Positions 36,001 to 36,551 are shown, numbered from the stretch's first letter. The stretch: DNA of 62,000 nt from Symbiodinium natans (GCA_905221605.1 CAJNDS010002657.1:632501-694500), one strand, 5' to 3'. Program-made: numbers and translations. The notes: generated from the sequence alone by a model not told the origin.

Positions 36001-36551
36001 GAGCACGAAACACATAAGCTCCCATTACTTGCGGAATGACTGAACTGGATAGTTAAGCATTCAGGGATGTCATCGGCAAGAGGGGGAAGCTTGAAGTCCA
36101 GGCTTTGAGAGGACTCCACAGCAGGGGTCAGGCATGTTTAGTGCGGAGCAGAAGAGGGTATGGAAGATCCGTCCTGTAGTTGTCTACCAAGTCTACAAAC
36201 CAGAGCCATCGGCCTTTGTGGCTGCAAACCTTGTTGGTGTACGTCACGCAGCCTTGCGCTTCTACCCAAACCCGTGGTGCCTAAGTGCTGGAGGTAGTTG
36301 CTCAGACAGTTCTGTCAGGTCATTCAGGGTTGTATACCAGCCCTTATACCCTAAACCCTAGACCCTAGACCCTAAACCCTAAACCCTAAACCAAAAATCC
36401 CCAAGGACTGAAGGATGGCCACATGCAGCATCCCACAGCCCCCCCCATATGGATCCTTTGACAGACCAACTGCCCTGCCTGCGGCAACGTCTACATGGAC
36501 GACTCTCTCTTCTGCCGCAAGTGCGGCCGCAAGCGCGACGACGCCCCCTGA
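80..36551 (+). CDS. Alveolin-like multi-exon gene (possibly two tandem genes), 5' end outside the window
   Basis: Plus-strand chain of about 40 short exons. Seen: 18 exons (80-21,660) encode repeats of the type VPMVQKVQKTVEVPQIQYED and VVxVPIQKQ. Later exons encode P/A/M/Y/G-rich modules, then an EF-hand and a zinc ribbon with a stop at 36,551. Known: V/P/E/K/Q repeats of this kind define alveolins (IMC1-type proteins), which form the membrane skeleton under the cortical alveoli of dinoflagellates, apicomplexans and ciliates. Inferred: one gene or two neighbours of the same family; the tail modules may mediate assembly, and the EF-hand could make it calcium-responsive. No start codon is identifiable. 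Splice phases were not resolved for every junction, so the exon chain is a hypothesis that transcript data must confirm. A 9.85-kb retrotransposon sits in one intron. Confidence 0.6.
81..149 (+). CDS. Alveolin-repeat exon
   Basis: Follows ccag and reads VSVPVVQEVEQIVDVPVVKQ, then RQP. This matches the alveolin pattern of paired VPVV/EQIVDVP half-repeats. The donor is unclear; the exon probably stops near AAGCAGAGGCAG. It is the most upstream exon in the window, so earlier exons lie outside. Confidence 0.75.
198..302. mobile_element. MITE-like inverted-repeat element, family A, copy 1
   Basis: Termini ttgggatgttcccccttat and agaagggggaagatcccaa are inverted repeats. A second nested pair (acagtccttaat / gaaggactgtt) follows inside. 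The length of about 105 bp and the absence of coding capacity fit a miniature inverted-repeat element. Related copies lie at 3,126-3,224 and 50,265-50,365. No target duplication is evident. Confidence 0.6.
376..446. repeat. Two poly-C runs
   Basis: Two C homopolymers of about 16 and 15 nt (near 376-392 and 432-446), separated by a short unique segment inside an intron. Long C runs recur through the window. Their exact lengths are vulnerable to sequencing error. Confidence 0.6.
489..540 (+). CDS. Alveolin-repeat exon
   Basis: After tcag the + frame reads HLPMVQKVEKQIQAP, clearly related to the VHVPMVQKVQKTVEVP units downstream. The 5' boundary does not have the same phase as its paralogues, so the exact acceptor is uncertain. 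Confidence 0.65.
937..999 (+). CDS. Alveolin-repeat exon
   Basis: Preceded by cggcag and begins VPQIQYMDHHVEVPIQKQ, then AH. It carries the second half of one repeat (VPQIQYMD) and the first half of the next (VEVPIQKQ). A TTTAGGG array follows in the intron. Confidence 0.8.
1048..1157. repeat. TTTAGGG array in the 5' part of an intron
   Basis: About 12 heptamers of the telomeric sequence tttaggg with a few variants (tttcggt, gattta). It lies just downstream of the exon at 937-999. The matching reverse-orientation array (ccctaaa, 1,317-1,360) lies just before the next exon, so the intron transcript could fold back. Confidence 0.9.
1387..1433 (+). CDS. Alveolin-repeat exon
   Basis: After cggcag, reads VHVPMVQTVQKHIEAP. 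Canonical MVQxVQK core. Preceded by a CCCTAAA array at 1,317-1,360. Confidence 0.8.
1795..1926. repeat. 10-bp minisatellite (ttatataccc) flanked by a perfect inverted repeat
   Basis: About eight copies of ttatataccc fill 1,817-1,904. They are bracketed by agtatgggcccttg (1,795-1,808) and its perfect reverse complement caagggcccatact (1,913-1,926). The array therefore sits in the loop of a 14-bp stem, as if it had expanded inside a small inverted-repeat element. Open frames here only translate the repeat. Confidence 0.85.
1968..2033 (+). CDS. Alveolin-repeat exon
   Basis: Reads ETEVPQVVFEDEVVHIPIQK, then QV. The acceptor is probably acgcag just upstream. It has the same VPQxxxxDxVVxVPIQKQ pattern as the exons at 937 and 17,190. 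A TTTAGGG-like stretch follows from 2,070. Confidence 0.78.
2422..2515. repeat. CCCTAAA array in the 3' part of an intron
   Basis: About 12 ccctaaa heptamers with minor variants, ending 10 bp before the acceptor ccacag of the exon at 2,526. The same intron opened with TTTAGGG-like repeats from about 2,070. Confidence 0.9.
2526..2591 (+). CDS. Alveolin-repeat exon
   Basis: After ccacag, reads VHVPMVQKVQKTVEVPQVQY, then ED. It is a complete alveolin repeat and the best-formed unit in the window. TTTAGGG heptamers (about 2,627-2,655) start the next intron. A near-identical exon lies at 3,478, which suggests exon duplication. Confidence 0.88.
2822..2863 (+). CDS. Alveolin-repeat exon
   Basis: Reads EDQVVQVPIQKQAR. 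It may begin at GTC after gaccag. This half-repeat completes the preceding VPQVQYED unit. TTTAGGG repeats follow from 2,881. Confidence 0.75.
3126..3224. mobile_element. MITE-like inverted-repeat element, family A, copy 2
   Basis: Bounded by gggatgttcccccttctg and taagggggaacatccc. The inner pair gagtccttaat/gaaggactgtt is shared with copies at 198-302 and 50,265-50,365. Overall length is about 99 bp; it lies in an alveolin intron. Confidence 0.65.
3277..3377. mobile_element. MITE-like inverted-repeat element, family B
   Basis: 20-bp terminal inverted repeats with one mismatch: tacttgaaggttcatgggta (3,277-3,296) and tacccatgagccttcaagta (3,358-3,377). Length about 101 bp. A shorter palindrome of the same sequence occurs near 50,125-50,154. 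Confidence 0.65.
3478..3543 (+). CDS. Alveolin-repeat exon
   Basis: After gagccag, reads VQVPMVQKVQKTVKVPQIQY, then ED. It is almost identical to the exon at 2,526-2,591. The sequence downstream (gggagaataagatgccc) also resembles that after exon 2,526 (agagaataggatgccc), so exon and intron start were duplicated together. Confidence 0.87.
3727..3789 (+). CDS. Alveolin-repeat exon
   Basis: After ccccag, reads DQIVEVPVQKVVHVPVVQPV, then Q. It contains two half-repeats. It is the last alveolin exon before the retrotransposon insertion. Confidence 0.82.
3790..4858. other. Intron 5' of the retrotransposon
   Basis: No convincing exon seen. Contains a G run at 3,811-3,822 and TTTAGGG/CCCTAAA patches around 4,190-4,230 and 4,645-4,720. 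The TTTAGGG array at 4,793-4,863 received the LTR element. Small palindromes such as cttaattaagg occur near 4,600. Confidence 0.5.
4859..4863. repeat. 5' target-site duplication (taggg) of the LTR element
   Basis: Five bases taggg directly precede the 5' LTR and recur directly after the 3' LTR at 14,717-14,721. A 5-bp duplication is usual for Ty1/copia integrases. Because the target is a tttaggg array, part of the match could be chance. Confidence 0.75.
4864..5071 (+). repeat. 5' LTR
   Basis: 208 bp, begins TGCGGAG and ends CCCCGTA. Identical by eye to 14,509-14,716. It contains ttttggctcaag at 4,935-4,946, the last 12 nt of the dinoflagellate spliced leader. Confidence 0.92.
4935..4946 (+). 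other. Spliced-leader-like 12-mer in the LTR
   Basis: ttttggctcaag equals the 3' end of the conserved dinoflagellate spliced leader (ending ccattttggctcaag). The preceding bases match only loosely. It may be a relic of a trans-spliced transcript captured in the LTR, or chance. The copy in the 3' LTR is at 14,580-14,591. Confidence 0.45.
5072..5085 (+). promoter_or_regulatory. Primer-binding site complementary to an internal tRNA-Met fragment
   Basis: ggttatgagcccaa begins exactly at the LTR end. Its reverse complement, ttgggctcataacc, is a CAU-anticodon stem-loop of initiator-Met type. This is not a tRNA 3' end. Drosophila copia and other copia elements are known to use such a half-tRNA primer (their site reads ggttatgggccc). 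I infer the same priming here. Confidence 0.8.
5134..7137 (+). CDS. gag: Retrotransposon Gag (N-terminal and capsid part)
   Basis: The start is the ATG at 5,134 in a good context (gccatgg), 62 bp after the LTR; the frame is open from 5,104 without an earlier ATG. Residues 1-420 are low-complexity, rich in P, G, E and Q (coordinates from 5,134). The region around 430-650 (from DWIAMIEPMLSSL through AEMLQAEFELLL) has the helical make-up of a copia capsid domain. The frame ends at tga 7,135-7,137, before any nucleocapsid zinc finger. Those fingers lie in the next frame, so a +1 change (or 1-nt deletion/insertion) around the runs gcccaaaaggg at 7,115-7,130 is needed. Role: forms the virus-like particle that packages element RNA. 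Confidence 0.85.
   Translation: MDMMRRRSEPGLSPTANEAEGNRGDGGEDRQQMVQALTDGREVAMIQPTPQVENEVVPVQAANPFWSERAQEEMRLRQSRPASLPASGGDRSGEGTRRPPSLQDLLGQEPAPVERPSSGLMGQMERGTIGGVQADEELIPDVSGEEQTEDMAVVKRALKELLVQTKELGNRLHRVEEKSYTSAASGSASRARSSGVVDANTAYPLGMTPEKQYLPGQVFYTDGVGGFWTVLPDGTWLPIEGYDLPKGCDLQSLPGSRKGDVQVEDEKEVPMMHVAEGKKPSRLPPLNYPAGGPASGGYASGPPGLTHVPITSVPSGVDGSAAPVGNQPGFVSARETATQENSAGSGGYTMVDDVPYRWKMVAGKLELEKVPLTAVTPGIGHGLPQGPGGRVSLPPGAVVPRGMPITGDSSGTERPEALGKHVMSLPTLADYTPSNPTALGDWIAMIEPMLSSLTDTGRVWWQCVYSKAYQAYAKWLSVSPLERLGIKAELEGLKVVQTVHVLLEQRAVSLLLQAIPERLKTEIVSTRMLGSVMIFYKLLTVYQPGGANERSTMLNFLVQPSPATSISEAIKGVRQWAQWRSRLRELRAAEPDATLLIKGLDGLSSALLAKHPTVHFRVASFREKLGVDYSPTSETATKLAEMLQAEFELLLHSAGEQEVKQGPKGNW
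7080..8950 (+). CDS. pol: Gag nucleocapsid, two retropepsin-like motifs and N-terminal half of a C5-methyltransferase-like domain
   Basis: Open frame entered by +1 shift from gag. In order: basic linker; CCCH zinc finger CWRYGKTDAGCKFGSRCKFR-H (7,208-7,270, spacing 8-5-3); CCHC knuckle CFECGAVGHLQPQC (7,298-7,339, CX2CX4HX4C); retropepsin-like motif LVDTAATHL (D at 7,685); a second, more canonical motif MLDSGASHPL (D at 8,168). The two protease regions share the same order of features (PWECLP/PGEQLP, ITEKGTL/ITPGGTL), as after a tandem domain duplication. The end reads VVVHLFSG (8,756-8,779) and VVGGPPCRTVSR (8,912-8,947), resembling motifs I and IV of cytosine-5 DNA methyltransferases, with the candidate catalytic Cys codon at 8,930. 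Stop tga at 8,948-8,950 splits the domain. Confidence 0.82.
8755..9430 (+). other. Split cytosine-5 DNA methyltransferase-like domain
   Basis: N-half (HLFSG, GGPPCRTVSR) in one frame, C-half (GGPPVLRRRCGPERLGL, FFGMESPGDPE, WSWPEVKSFCERYG, FDQGALGHALVKPTTF) in the -1 frame. HLFSG and GGPPC match C5-MTase motifs I and IV. The rest is divergent and I cannot place a target-recognition domain. Retrotransposon-borne cytosine methyltransferases have been reported in dinoflagellates, which supports the call. The junction sequence tcaaggtgagagg resembles a splice donor and is not a standard slippery heptamer. Confidence 0.62.
8929..13758 (+). CDS. pol: Copia Pol: MTase-like C-half, integrase, 2OG-Fe(II) dioxygenase-like domain, reverse transcriptase, RNase H
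   Basis: Frame is -1 relative to the previous ORF; the in-frame ATG at 8,929 may not be used. Residues counted from it. 1-165: continuation of the methyltransferase-like domain, including RCGPERLGL and HFDQGALGHALVKPTTFL. 241-256: integrase HHCC finger (HX4H at 9,649, CX2C at 9,685). Integrase core D 9,766, D 10,216, E 10,324, giving exact DX35E spacing. 760-935: extra domain with HRD (H829, D831), H897 and R906, the HxD...H...R pattern of 2OG-Fe(II) dioxygenases. 1,100-1,410: reverse transcriptase with YVDDFL at 12,817. 1,480 onwards: RNase H (D 13,384; E 13,510; D 13,618; TRHLRIRAA). The RNase H end continues in another frame after about 13,690. Confidence 0.9.
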   Translation: MQDSVKVRGEDGGPPVLRRRCGPERLGLKSLPWPHQELAQKDGVLLLKMLFLYDVAVHSRCGTAEVINGSSVFFGMESPGDPELIGKDFSQNGKTVLSAEDLVDGSQEGLSSPTFWSWPEVKSFCERYGMYAAHFDQGALGHALVKPTTFLVSDMELWESLEQVRVVVPWSATFASTLEERIGQSSIWARWAFGLVKRIRHRLAQWLHESDAEREAMVLKKEEREGTLRRLTTEERAFRDHCLRGHIPFRRDCQICVSAAGKERRHLRRKHGDAYTLSLDLAGPYKCSKDAHQQKPRHAVIGVYQFPMLDPNVGRPPEKEEDADEVEDQVADEGAGVGEWLGDAVANFEEEDSAPVEPAPVLEAEVLKIQASEKSWKELKDHLTQPVRMINFVMVEPIVDKQQTTVLSAVQRMMVRLQRHGYPVLRIHSDRAGEFVNARFRSFCETRLIYRTTGDPGVPQTNGRAEACVGLFKRGVRSLLKEARLGPAYWALAARHWSMLRWQKAERELGLNPKALLPFGAQIQVKRRPWELLGPDGTKKGRQWVDRTQPALLLGPCDDLPGGYWVEAQGTAKDPDELVLFPCTTIFSNIKEPPELELEGVVEEQEPSPPEHRLKGKKPALRFADEEGPPLPPPRDPPVRHRLMEKSPASSLRGHVGSLRLLRKRGESPPLEIFEDDMQGLGELEENADVEDNVPGDEYWPTCCSPHENAYLVCKSETAEDGTQLEKEEQKAKSMYERSMYDYVDCEELLEGIVYPKRVNRRGGINNWCTSTRALVLGHYTHGGVCGITKETHRRPWLCRYLASFVRHHNPEAKFPALQISCNAPVSLHRDSHNEKHCCNYVCGFGDYKDGQLWVEDEKVLEEGAEVVEQSYGKKVLPGKLVDIHWNFMSFFPRKLHGPMPWKGNRVSLTGYTPVFMERLGYKDRCYLLQCKFPLPEPQAEEGEKRKWLKMTLKETSLDDLAEEVDYAVFEAHQWALEEHLSIRRLIAEQECCILDEFHGSANESNEEKGSETREWLVKAKRAEEQLSKFLVKAAQVQQMVQENTALEAAEEVEFLQTKTIPTQEAMQELEKWRESLSDEVTSLVKELEVVEPTTQEKLDKLAEEPNAPVIEYVPSLVVFTRKQGTGRRRARICACGNFISSTAATEYEGPRSLSRHSLYAPGLDSTTFRCQVRHAAYMVWIIAGLDISKAFLTAPMNRAQREGRLVVVQPPRAAVKLGLCTKEERWIVRKALYGLAESPAAWVEWRDQRLQGMSWVSKDGQAMSFQRSNADPSLFLIMAQEKPEGASKLVGTMGLYVDDFLMAGTMTVLREALEQIRKEWKTSEPEFCGPGCGDGFLKFLGVQIWYRNGSFFLNQEDFVRDLLNRRGYQIDETGKGSNLPMVKETPGEEEEVDIPSLRAAQGAVGEFLWVAIKTRPDLAFCTSQLSLWTSRRPRFVVKKAEEVFRYLAATPTLGLTFGAIATCEKERNEVLRYGRGVKVVESYADASFAAGENEKSHSGAVVVWGDCPVMWATQRQSTVALSTAEAELHASIEGATMIQSCTPIIAALVGTGEESLQKVLYTDSVSTCSIIQYPAGSWRTRHLRIRAAGVRSLVAGGPWLYGDSASSR
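11215..11730 (+). other. 2OG-Fe(II) dioxygenase-like domain inside Pol
   Basis: Between integrase and RT. Candidate metal ligands are H at 11,413 and D at 11,419 (LHRDSHN) and H at 11,617, with candidate 2-oxoglutarate-binding R at 11,644 (KLHGPMPWKGNRVSL). In between, CGFGDYKDGQLWVEDE resembles the glycine/tryptophan strand after HxD in this fold. The family includes TET/JBP and AlkB nucleic-acid oxidases. Assignment is by motif only; substrate unknown. Confidence 0.6.
13697..14326 (+). CDS. RNase H C-terminus plus membrane/zinc tail, in shifted frame
   Basis: The frame overlaps the end of Pol and supplies the expected end of copia RNase H (VDRGYMVIAHLRGEYMIADL followed by LTK), so a +1 change near 13,690 is required. 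After it, a long hydrophobic stretch (LVAYLVAAIILWELAWCLF, about 14,055-14,110) is followed by basic residues, as in a membrane segment. The end has C/H pairs (NCMHASSDC, then LCKHC), a possible zinc site. The frame ends at tga 14,324-14,326. The function of the tail is unknown; an envelope-like role is only a possibility. Confidence 0.65.
   Translation: MSGLWWLVDRGYMVIAHLRGEYMIADLLTKLMSGQVYAKQKALWGLRLLVQGTDLKRASLAMAVMMVAASLQGMATGGEEVSTAGFFCSEEGVRKVANTSTVMVLAQGIEMVINNSDLVAYLVAAIILWELAWCLFRRLYKWLWVKKAVVIPASATLYTTVGGNCMHASSDCDVLRYSQPRAKTLCKHCLKDGWVVNAEFLGEERAAGT
14498..14508 (+). promoter_or_regulatory. Polypurine tract
   Basis: gacagggggag lies directly before the 3' LTR start (TG at 14,509), where plus-strand DNA priming occurs. 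Confidence 0.75.
14509..14716 (+). repeat. 3' LTR
   Basis: 208 bp, identical by eye to 4,864-5,071. Ends CCCCGTA and is followed by the target duplication taggg (14,717-14,721), then tttaggg repeats. The flanks rejoin to one TTTAGGG array when the element is removed. Confidence 0.92.
14770..15200. repeat. Low-complexity block: poly-T, G-rich, then gaaag/ggaa purine tract
   Basis: Poly-T (14,776-14,787), G-rich tract (14,797-14,865), a short T-rich spacer, then a purine-only stretch of gaaag, gacag and ggaa units (about 14,990-15,195). Open frames on both strands here are Lys/Arg/Gln or Phe/Leu/Ser repeats and are not counted as genes. Confidence 0.85.
15810..16106 (+). CDS. GQM-repeat exon (Gly/Pro/Gln/Met-rich)
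   Basis: After atgcag the frame reads GPMQMAPGQM followed by about 14 GPGQM/GAPGQM-type pentads and hexads, ending with the TYGAPMQ signature. The same TYGAPMQ end occurs in exons at 27,978 and 29,799, so it is a paralogous tail exon. It lies between alveolin exons (3,727 and 17,190), which is odd for a tail module. The frame stays open to 16,358 but the extension is unlike the exon and is probably intron, with donor near CAG|GTGCCC. Confidence 0.72.
16385..16467. repeat. TTTAGGG array after the GQM exon
   Basis: About 11 tttaggg-type heptamers, including tttcggg and tttgggg variants, in the 5' part of the intron. It is balanced by a ccctaaa array (16,597-16,657) before the next candidate exon. 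Confidence 0.88.
16673..16730 (+). CDS. Candidate Pro/Met/Gln-rich exon
   Basis: After gaacag, reads GPGGASPVQSSMMQPAPRQ. Composition matches the tail exons. Placed between a CCCTAAA array upstream and TTTAGGG arrays downstream (16,798-16,880), the usual exon setting here. Confidence 0.55.
16798..16880. repeat. TTTAGGG array
   Basis: About 11 heptamers, preceded by a ttcaggg variant block (16,765-16,797). The uniform block of one variant suggests local array homogenisation. Confidence 0.88.
17190..17252 (+). CDS. Alveolin-repeat exon
   Basis: Reads TVEVPQIQYEDQVVQVPIQK, then Q. It combines in one exon what exons 2,526 and 2,822 carry separately. A TTTAGGG array follows (17,277-17,332). Confidence 0.85.
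17509..17565 (+). CDS. Alveolin-repeat exon
   Basis: After attcag, reads VHVPMIQTVQKTVEVPQIQ. Likely joins in phase to the YMDKVVEVP exon at 19,121. Confidence 0.83.
17740..18300. repeat. GTC/GTGGTC trinucleotide-hexanucleotide satellite
   Basis: Hexamer gtggtc (about 18,030-18,104) passes into pure gtc (18,105-18,290), with periodic gtggcc/gtggcg interruptions. Translates to poly-Val, poly-Thr, Asp/His or Arg in other frames. Lies in the large intron between alveolin exons 17,509 and 19,121. Confidence 0.92.
18300..19100. other. Intron sequence without recognised features
   Basis: Unique-looking sequence with no exon, array or inverted repeat that I can support. Confidence 0.4.
19121..19183 (+). 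CDS. Alveolin-repeat exon
   Basis: Reads YMDKVVEVPVQKQVHVPLVQ, then T. Strong repeat match. The acceptor is probably gtgag just upstream. Confidence 0.83.
19263..19326. repeat. CCCTAAA array before an exon
   Basis: Nine perfect heptamers ending 20 bp before acceptor cctcag of the exon at 19,346. Confidence 0.92.
19346..19387 (+). CDS. Alveolin-repeat exon
   Basis: After cctcag, reads VHRPVEVPQIEYID. A shortened repeat of 14 residues. Confidence 0.75.
19775..19855 (+). CDS. Alveolin-repeat exon
   Basis: After actcag, reads DHHVHIPIQKHRHVPVQIPV, then QRPVEAQ. A TTTAGGG array (19,716-19,768) precedes it, opposite to the usual orientation. Confidence 0.8.
20166..20300. repeat. 9-bp minisatellite (ccaccaata)
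   Basis: About 14 copies of accaccaat-type nonamers with a block of ccaccagta variants at the end. The preceding 120 bp is also CAC-rich. It translates to HQYHQY or, on the other strand, GGI/VVL repeats. Treated as intronic satellite. Confidence 0.88.
20740..20811 (+). CDS. Alveolin-repeat exon
   Basis: After ttgtag, reads VNVIETTEKVVDIPIVKQRE, then VPQA. The TEKVVDIPIVKQ core matches the EKIVEVP class of alveolin motif and resembles the first exon at 81. Confidence 0.82.
20899..20952 (+). CDS. Alveolin-repeat exon
   Basis: Reads FVEVQTVERIVEVPMVLP, with a possible start at 20,892 adding SY. ERIVEVP is close to the textbook alveolin motif. A tga follows soon after, so a donor must lie near 20,952. 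Confidence 0.78.
21180..21215 (+). CDS. Alveolin-repeat exon
   Basis: After actcag, reads VQVVQKVVEIPT. Very short (about 36 bp). TTTAGGG array follows (21,275-21,375). Confidence 0.7.
21275..21375. repeat. TTTAGGG array
   Basis: About 13 heptamers with tttgggg variants. A second array (21,502-21,560) ends directly at the acceptor cag of the exon at 21,564, so this intron has the same orientation at both ends. Confidence 0.9.
21564..21659 (+). CDS. Alveolin-like exon, last of the repeat region
   Basis: After gggcag, reads FEEVNLKIPGCQEGQTVQGT, then VREVDIPAEPRR. The motif VREVDIP is alveolin-like but degenerate, as expected at the end of the repeat domain. The internal actgtaaggg could alternatively be a donor. 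Confidence 0.7.
22880..23015. repeat. Nonamer telomere-like variant array (ccctctaaa)
   Basis: About ten copies of ccctctaaa with two ccctctgaa units, ending in ordinary ccctaaa. A 2-bp expanded telomeric unit has been amplified as a block, pointing to local copying rather than telomerase addition. Confidence 0.88.
24208..24360. repeat. ggtgct hexanucleotide satellite
   Basis: About 17 hexamers passing into ggt/ggc trinucleotides. Translation gives WCWCWC or VLVLVL; not a gene. Confidence 0.92.
24621..24680 (+). CDS. Candidate tail exon
   Basis: After ctagcag(c), reads FETEVTEAPQAPQPQAMGGG. The shift to APQ/PQP composition suggests the transition to the tail modules. A ccctaaa-like patch precedes it. 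Confidence 0.5.
25108..25134 (+). CDS. PQPMPA tail exon
   Basis: Reads YGAPQPMPA, matching the repeated exons at 25,426, 25,589 and 25,752. Boundaries uncertain. Confidence 0.5.
25252..25317 (+). CDS. PQPMPA tail exon, first unit of the 163-bp tandem array
   Basis: After gccag, reads AMPAPQPMPAPQPMPAPQPM, then PA. It has one or two more PQPMPA hexads than the following copies, consistent with slippage in the hexad. Confidence 0.65.
25426..25482 (+). CDS. PQPMPA tail exon, unit 2
   Basis: After gccag, reads APTYGAPQPMPAPQPMPAG. The TYGAP start recalls the other tail exons. Confidence 0.65.
25589..25645 (+). CDS. PQPMPA tail exon, unit 3
   Basis: Same sequence as unit 2 (APTYGAPQPMPAPQPMPAG), one 163-bp period later. 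Confidence 0.65.
25752..25808 (+). CDS. PQPMPA tail exon, unit 4
   Basis: Same as unit 3, one period later. The intron after it diverges (ccttatgtgttggg), marking the end of the array. Confidence 0.65.
26002..26037 (+). CDS. PQPMPA tail exon, diverged
   Basis: After gccgcag, reads GAPYGAPQPMPA. Continuing would give VP and a stop at 26,044, so a donor at gccgtgccc is likely. Confidence 0.6.
26237..26342. mobile_element. MITE-like inverted-repeat element, family D
   Basis: Arms ctactagctgcttaagaacc (26,237-26,256) and ggttcttaagcaaatagtag (26,323-26,342) pair with two mismatches. The AT-rich centre differs from its surroundings. Confidence 0.6.
26552..26623 (+). CDS. GEPVYLPPMTAPAEA exon, copy 1
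   Basis: Reads APGTTTIGEPVYLPPMTAPA, then EARG. The module recurs at 27,002, 28,529, 29,128 and 30,617 with strong protein conservation, so it is under selection. Function unknown to me; it looks like a short Pro-rich docking or assembly module. Confidence 0.75.
26787..26825 (+). CDS. QMAPATYAPATQ exon, copy 1
   Basis: Reads MQMAPATYAPATQ and ends CAG|GCGCGG, a likely GC splice donor. It corresponds to the end of the longer exons at 28,818 and 30,902, so this copy is shortened. Confidence 0.65.
27002..27079 (+). CDS. GEPVYLPPMTAPAEA exon, copy 2
   Basis: After cag, reads APGTVPGTTTIGEPVYLPPM, then TAPAEA. It has an internal PGT duplication relative to copy 4 (29,128). Confidence 0.78.
27442..27503. 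repeat. 32-bp tandem duplication in an intron
   Basis: Two adjacent copies of a unit containing attaaggtataagggtaac (27,449 and 27,481), separated by exactly 32 bp. Confidence 0.85.
27680..27965. repeat. CCCTAAA arrays before the exon at 27,978
   Basis: Two arrays, 27,680-27,734 and 27,833-27,965. The second includes blocks of ccctcaa, a locally amplified variant, and ends a few bases from the acceptor. Confidence 0.9.
27978..28064 (+). CDS. APMQ...TYGAPMQ exon, copy 1
   Basis: After agcag, reads APMQTAPGQMITDGAPMQMP, then PATYGAPMQ. Homologous to the exons at 29,799 and 15,810. CCCTAAA before and TTTAGGG after (28,095-28,158). Confidence 0.78.
28095..28158. repeat. TTTAGGG array
   Basis: Eight to nine heptamers opening the intron after the exon at 27,978. 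Confidence 0.9.
28168..28292. mobile_element. MITE-like inverted-repeat element, family C
   Basis: Arms of about 37 bp, starting tactacccctctctattcta and ending tagtatagaggggggtagta, with a few mismatches. The AT-rich core contains two cttaatta motifs. The inner arm end ctaggttcccc recurs at other sites (near 48,784), suggesting a family. Confidence 0.65.
28529..28603 (+). CDS. GEPVYLPPITAPSEA exon, copy 3
   Basis: After tcgcag, reads APATTTIGEPVYLPPITAPS, then EACQQ. Read-through would stop at tga 28,616. Most similar to copy 5 (30,617), two kb further on. Confidence 0.76.
28818..28934 (+). CDS. YGAPAPA repeat exon, copy 2
   Basis: After aatcag, reads GAPQMAPAYGAPAPAYGAPA and ends GQMAPATYAPATQ, followed by GCGCGA (likely GC donor). 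Three YGAPAPA units. Confidence 0.78.
29128..29193 (+). CDS. GEPVYLPPMTAPAEA exon, copy 4
   Basis: After ccaagag, reads VPGTTTIGEPVYLPPMTAPA, then EA. The acceptor is gag rather than the cag seen at copy 2, a single base change. Confidence 0.76.
29234..29323. repeat. CCCTAAA array
   Basis: Twelve perfect heptamers, here directly after an exon (opposite to the common arrangement). Confidence 0.92.
29799..29900 (+). CDS. APMQ...TYGAPMQ exon, copy 2
   Basis: After ttgcag, reads APMQMAPGQMAPGPYGGQPM, then QMAPAPATYGAPMQ. CCCTAAA array just upstream. Closest relative of the exon at 27,978. Confidence 0.8.
30044..30097. repeat. Poly-T followed by (GT)n microsatellite
   Basis: About 16 T then about 19 GT dinucleotides, in an intron. 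Reading frames across it are not coding. Confidence 0.9.
30190..30324. mobile_element. MITE-like inverted-repeat element, family E
   Basis: 22-bp termini with one mismatch (30,190-30,211 starting cctgggaccctat; 30,303-30,324 ending atagggtcccagg). The interior has a direct duplication of ttttcctacaaaatagggg. Length 135 bp. Confidence 0.68.
30404..30481. repeat. TTTAGGG array
   Basis: Eleven heptamers, one variant (tctaggg), in the intron after the exon at 29,799. Confidence 0.9.
30617..30676 (+). CDS. GEPVYLPPITAPAEA exon, copy 5
   Basis: After gccag, reads GPATIGEPVYLPPITAPAEA. Read-through continues GQQFITD to a stop at 30,700, so a donor near here or a terminal exon of an alternative transcript is possible. 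Confidence 0.75.
30902..31067 (+). CDS. YGAPAPA repeat exon, copy 3 (longest)
   Basis: After atcag, reads GAPQMAPAYGAPAPAYGAPA with seven YGAP units, ending PTYGAPTTIQA before ggtaac (possible GT donor). It replaces the GQMAPATYAPATQ end of copy 2. Confidence 0.78.
31320..31367 (+). CDS. PGYAPGYGAPTTMQAP exon
   Basis: After aaccgcag, reads PGYAPGYGAPTTMQAP. The TTMQAP end parallels TTIQA of the preceding exon. Confidence 0.65.
31368..32730. other. Intron or spacer
   Basis: No supported exon. Contains a CCCTAAA array (31,986-32,100), short mixed patches to 32,225, an AT-rich stretch (32,320-32,460) and a TTTAGGG array (32,546-32,615). A 62-codon open frame at 31,663-31,851 shows no family resemblance. 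Confidence 0.45.
32731..32832 (+). CDS. Exon with EF-hand entering helix
   Basis: After ccttag(c), reads MKKGFKPHMPGTMYPGTVMQ, then GAPGTDYFTMMDRL. YFTMMDRL looks like the helix that leads into an EF-hand loop, and an excellent loop follows in the exon at 33,838. The phase of the junction is not resolved. TTTAGGG lies upstream and CCCTAAA downstream, reversed from the usual pattern. Confidence 0.68.
33090..33198. repeat. About 31-bp tandem repeat built from telomere-like units
   Basis: Three to four copies of a unit ccctagaccctaaaaccctaa plus aacttaaaa. A higher-order repeat made of degenerate ccctaaa, showing that the arrays diverge and then re-amplify. Confidence 0.8.
33838..33964 (+). CDS. 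EF-hand loop exon
   Basis: After ccgaag, reads DTNNDGVVSRDE, a canonical 12-residue calcium-binding loop (D1, N3, D5, G6, V8, E12). The frame stays open through PPSRNAVCKDMLVRFIPGRM and ends at taa 33,963. How much of that is exon is unknown. It is positioned to complete the helix of the exon at 32,731. Confidence 0.65.
33965..35194. other. Intron or spacer
   Basis: No supported exon. Contains a short CCCTAAA patch (34,302-34,333), TA/TG microsatellites (34,596-34,680) and TTTAGGG-type arrays at 34,820-34,855, 34,935-34,995 and 35,070-35,165 with a ttcaggg variant block. Confidence 0.5.
35195..35242 (+). CDS. Gly/Met-rich exon
   Basis: After caagcag, reads DAPMEPVQGGMGGMGQ, ending CAG|GCTGGC (possible GC donor). 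Composition agrees with the tail exons. Confidence 0.58.
36465..36551 (+). CDS. C-terminal zinc-ribbon exon with stop
   Basis: After tgacag, reads TNCPACGNVYMDDSLFCRKC, then GRKRDDAP and tga. CPAC...CRKC is a two-knuckle zinc ribbon. Similar CxxCG...FCRKCG ends are familiar to me from predicted dinoflagellate proteins. A CCCTAAA array lies upstream (36,347-36,393). Probable end of the long gene. Confidence 0.82.
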   Translation, partial: TNCPACGNVYMDDSLFCRKCGRKRDDAP

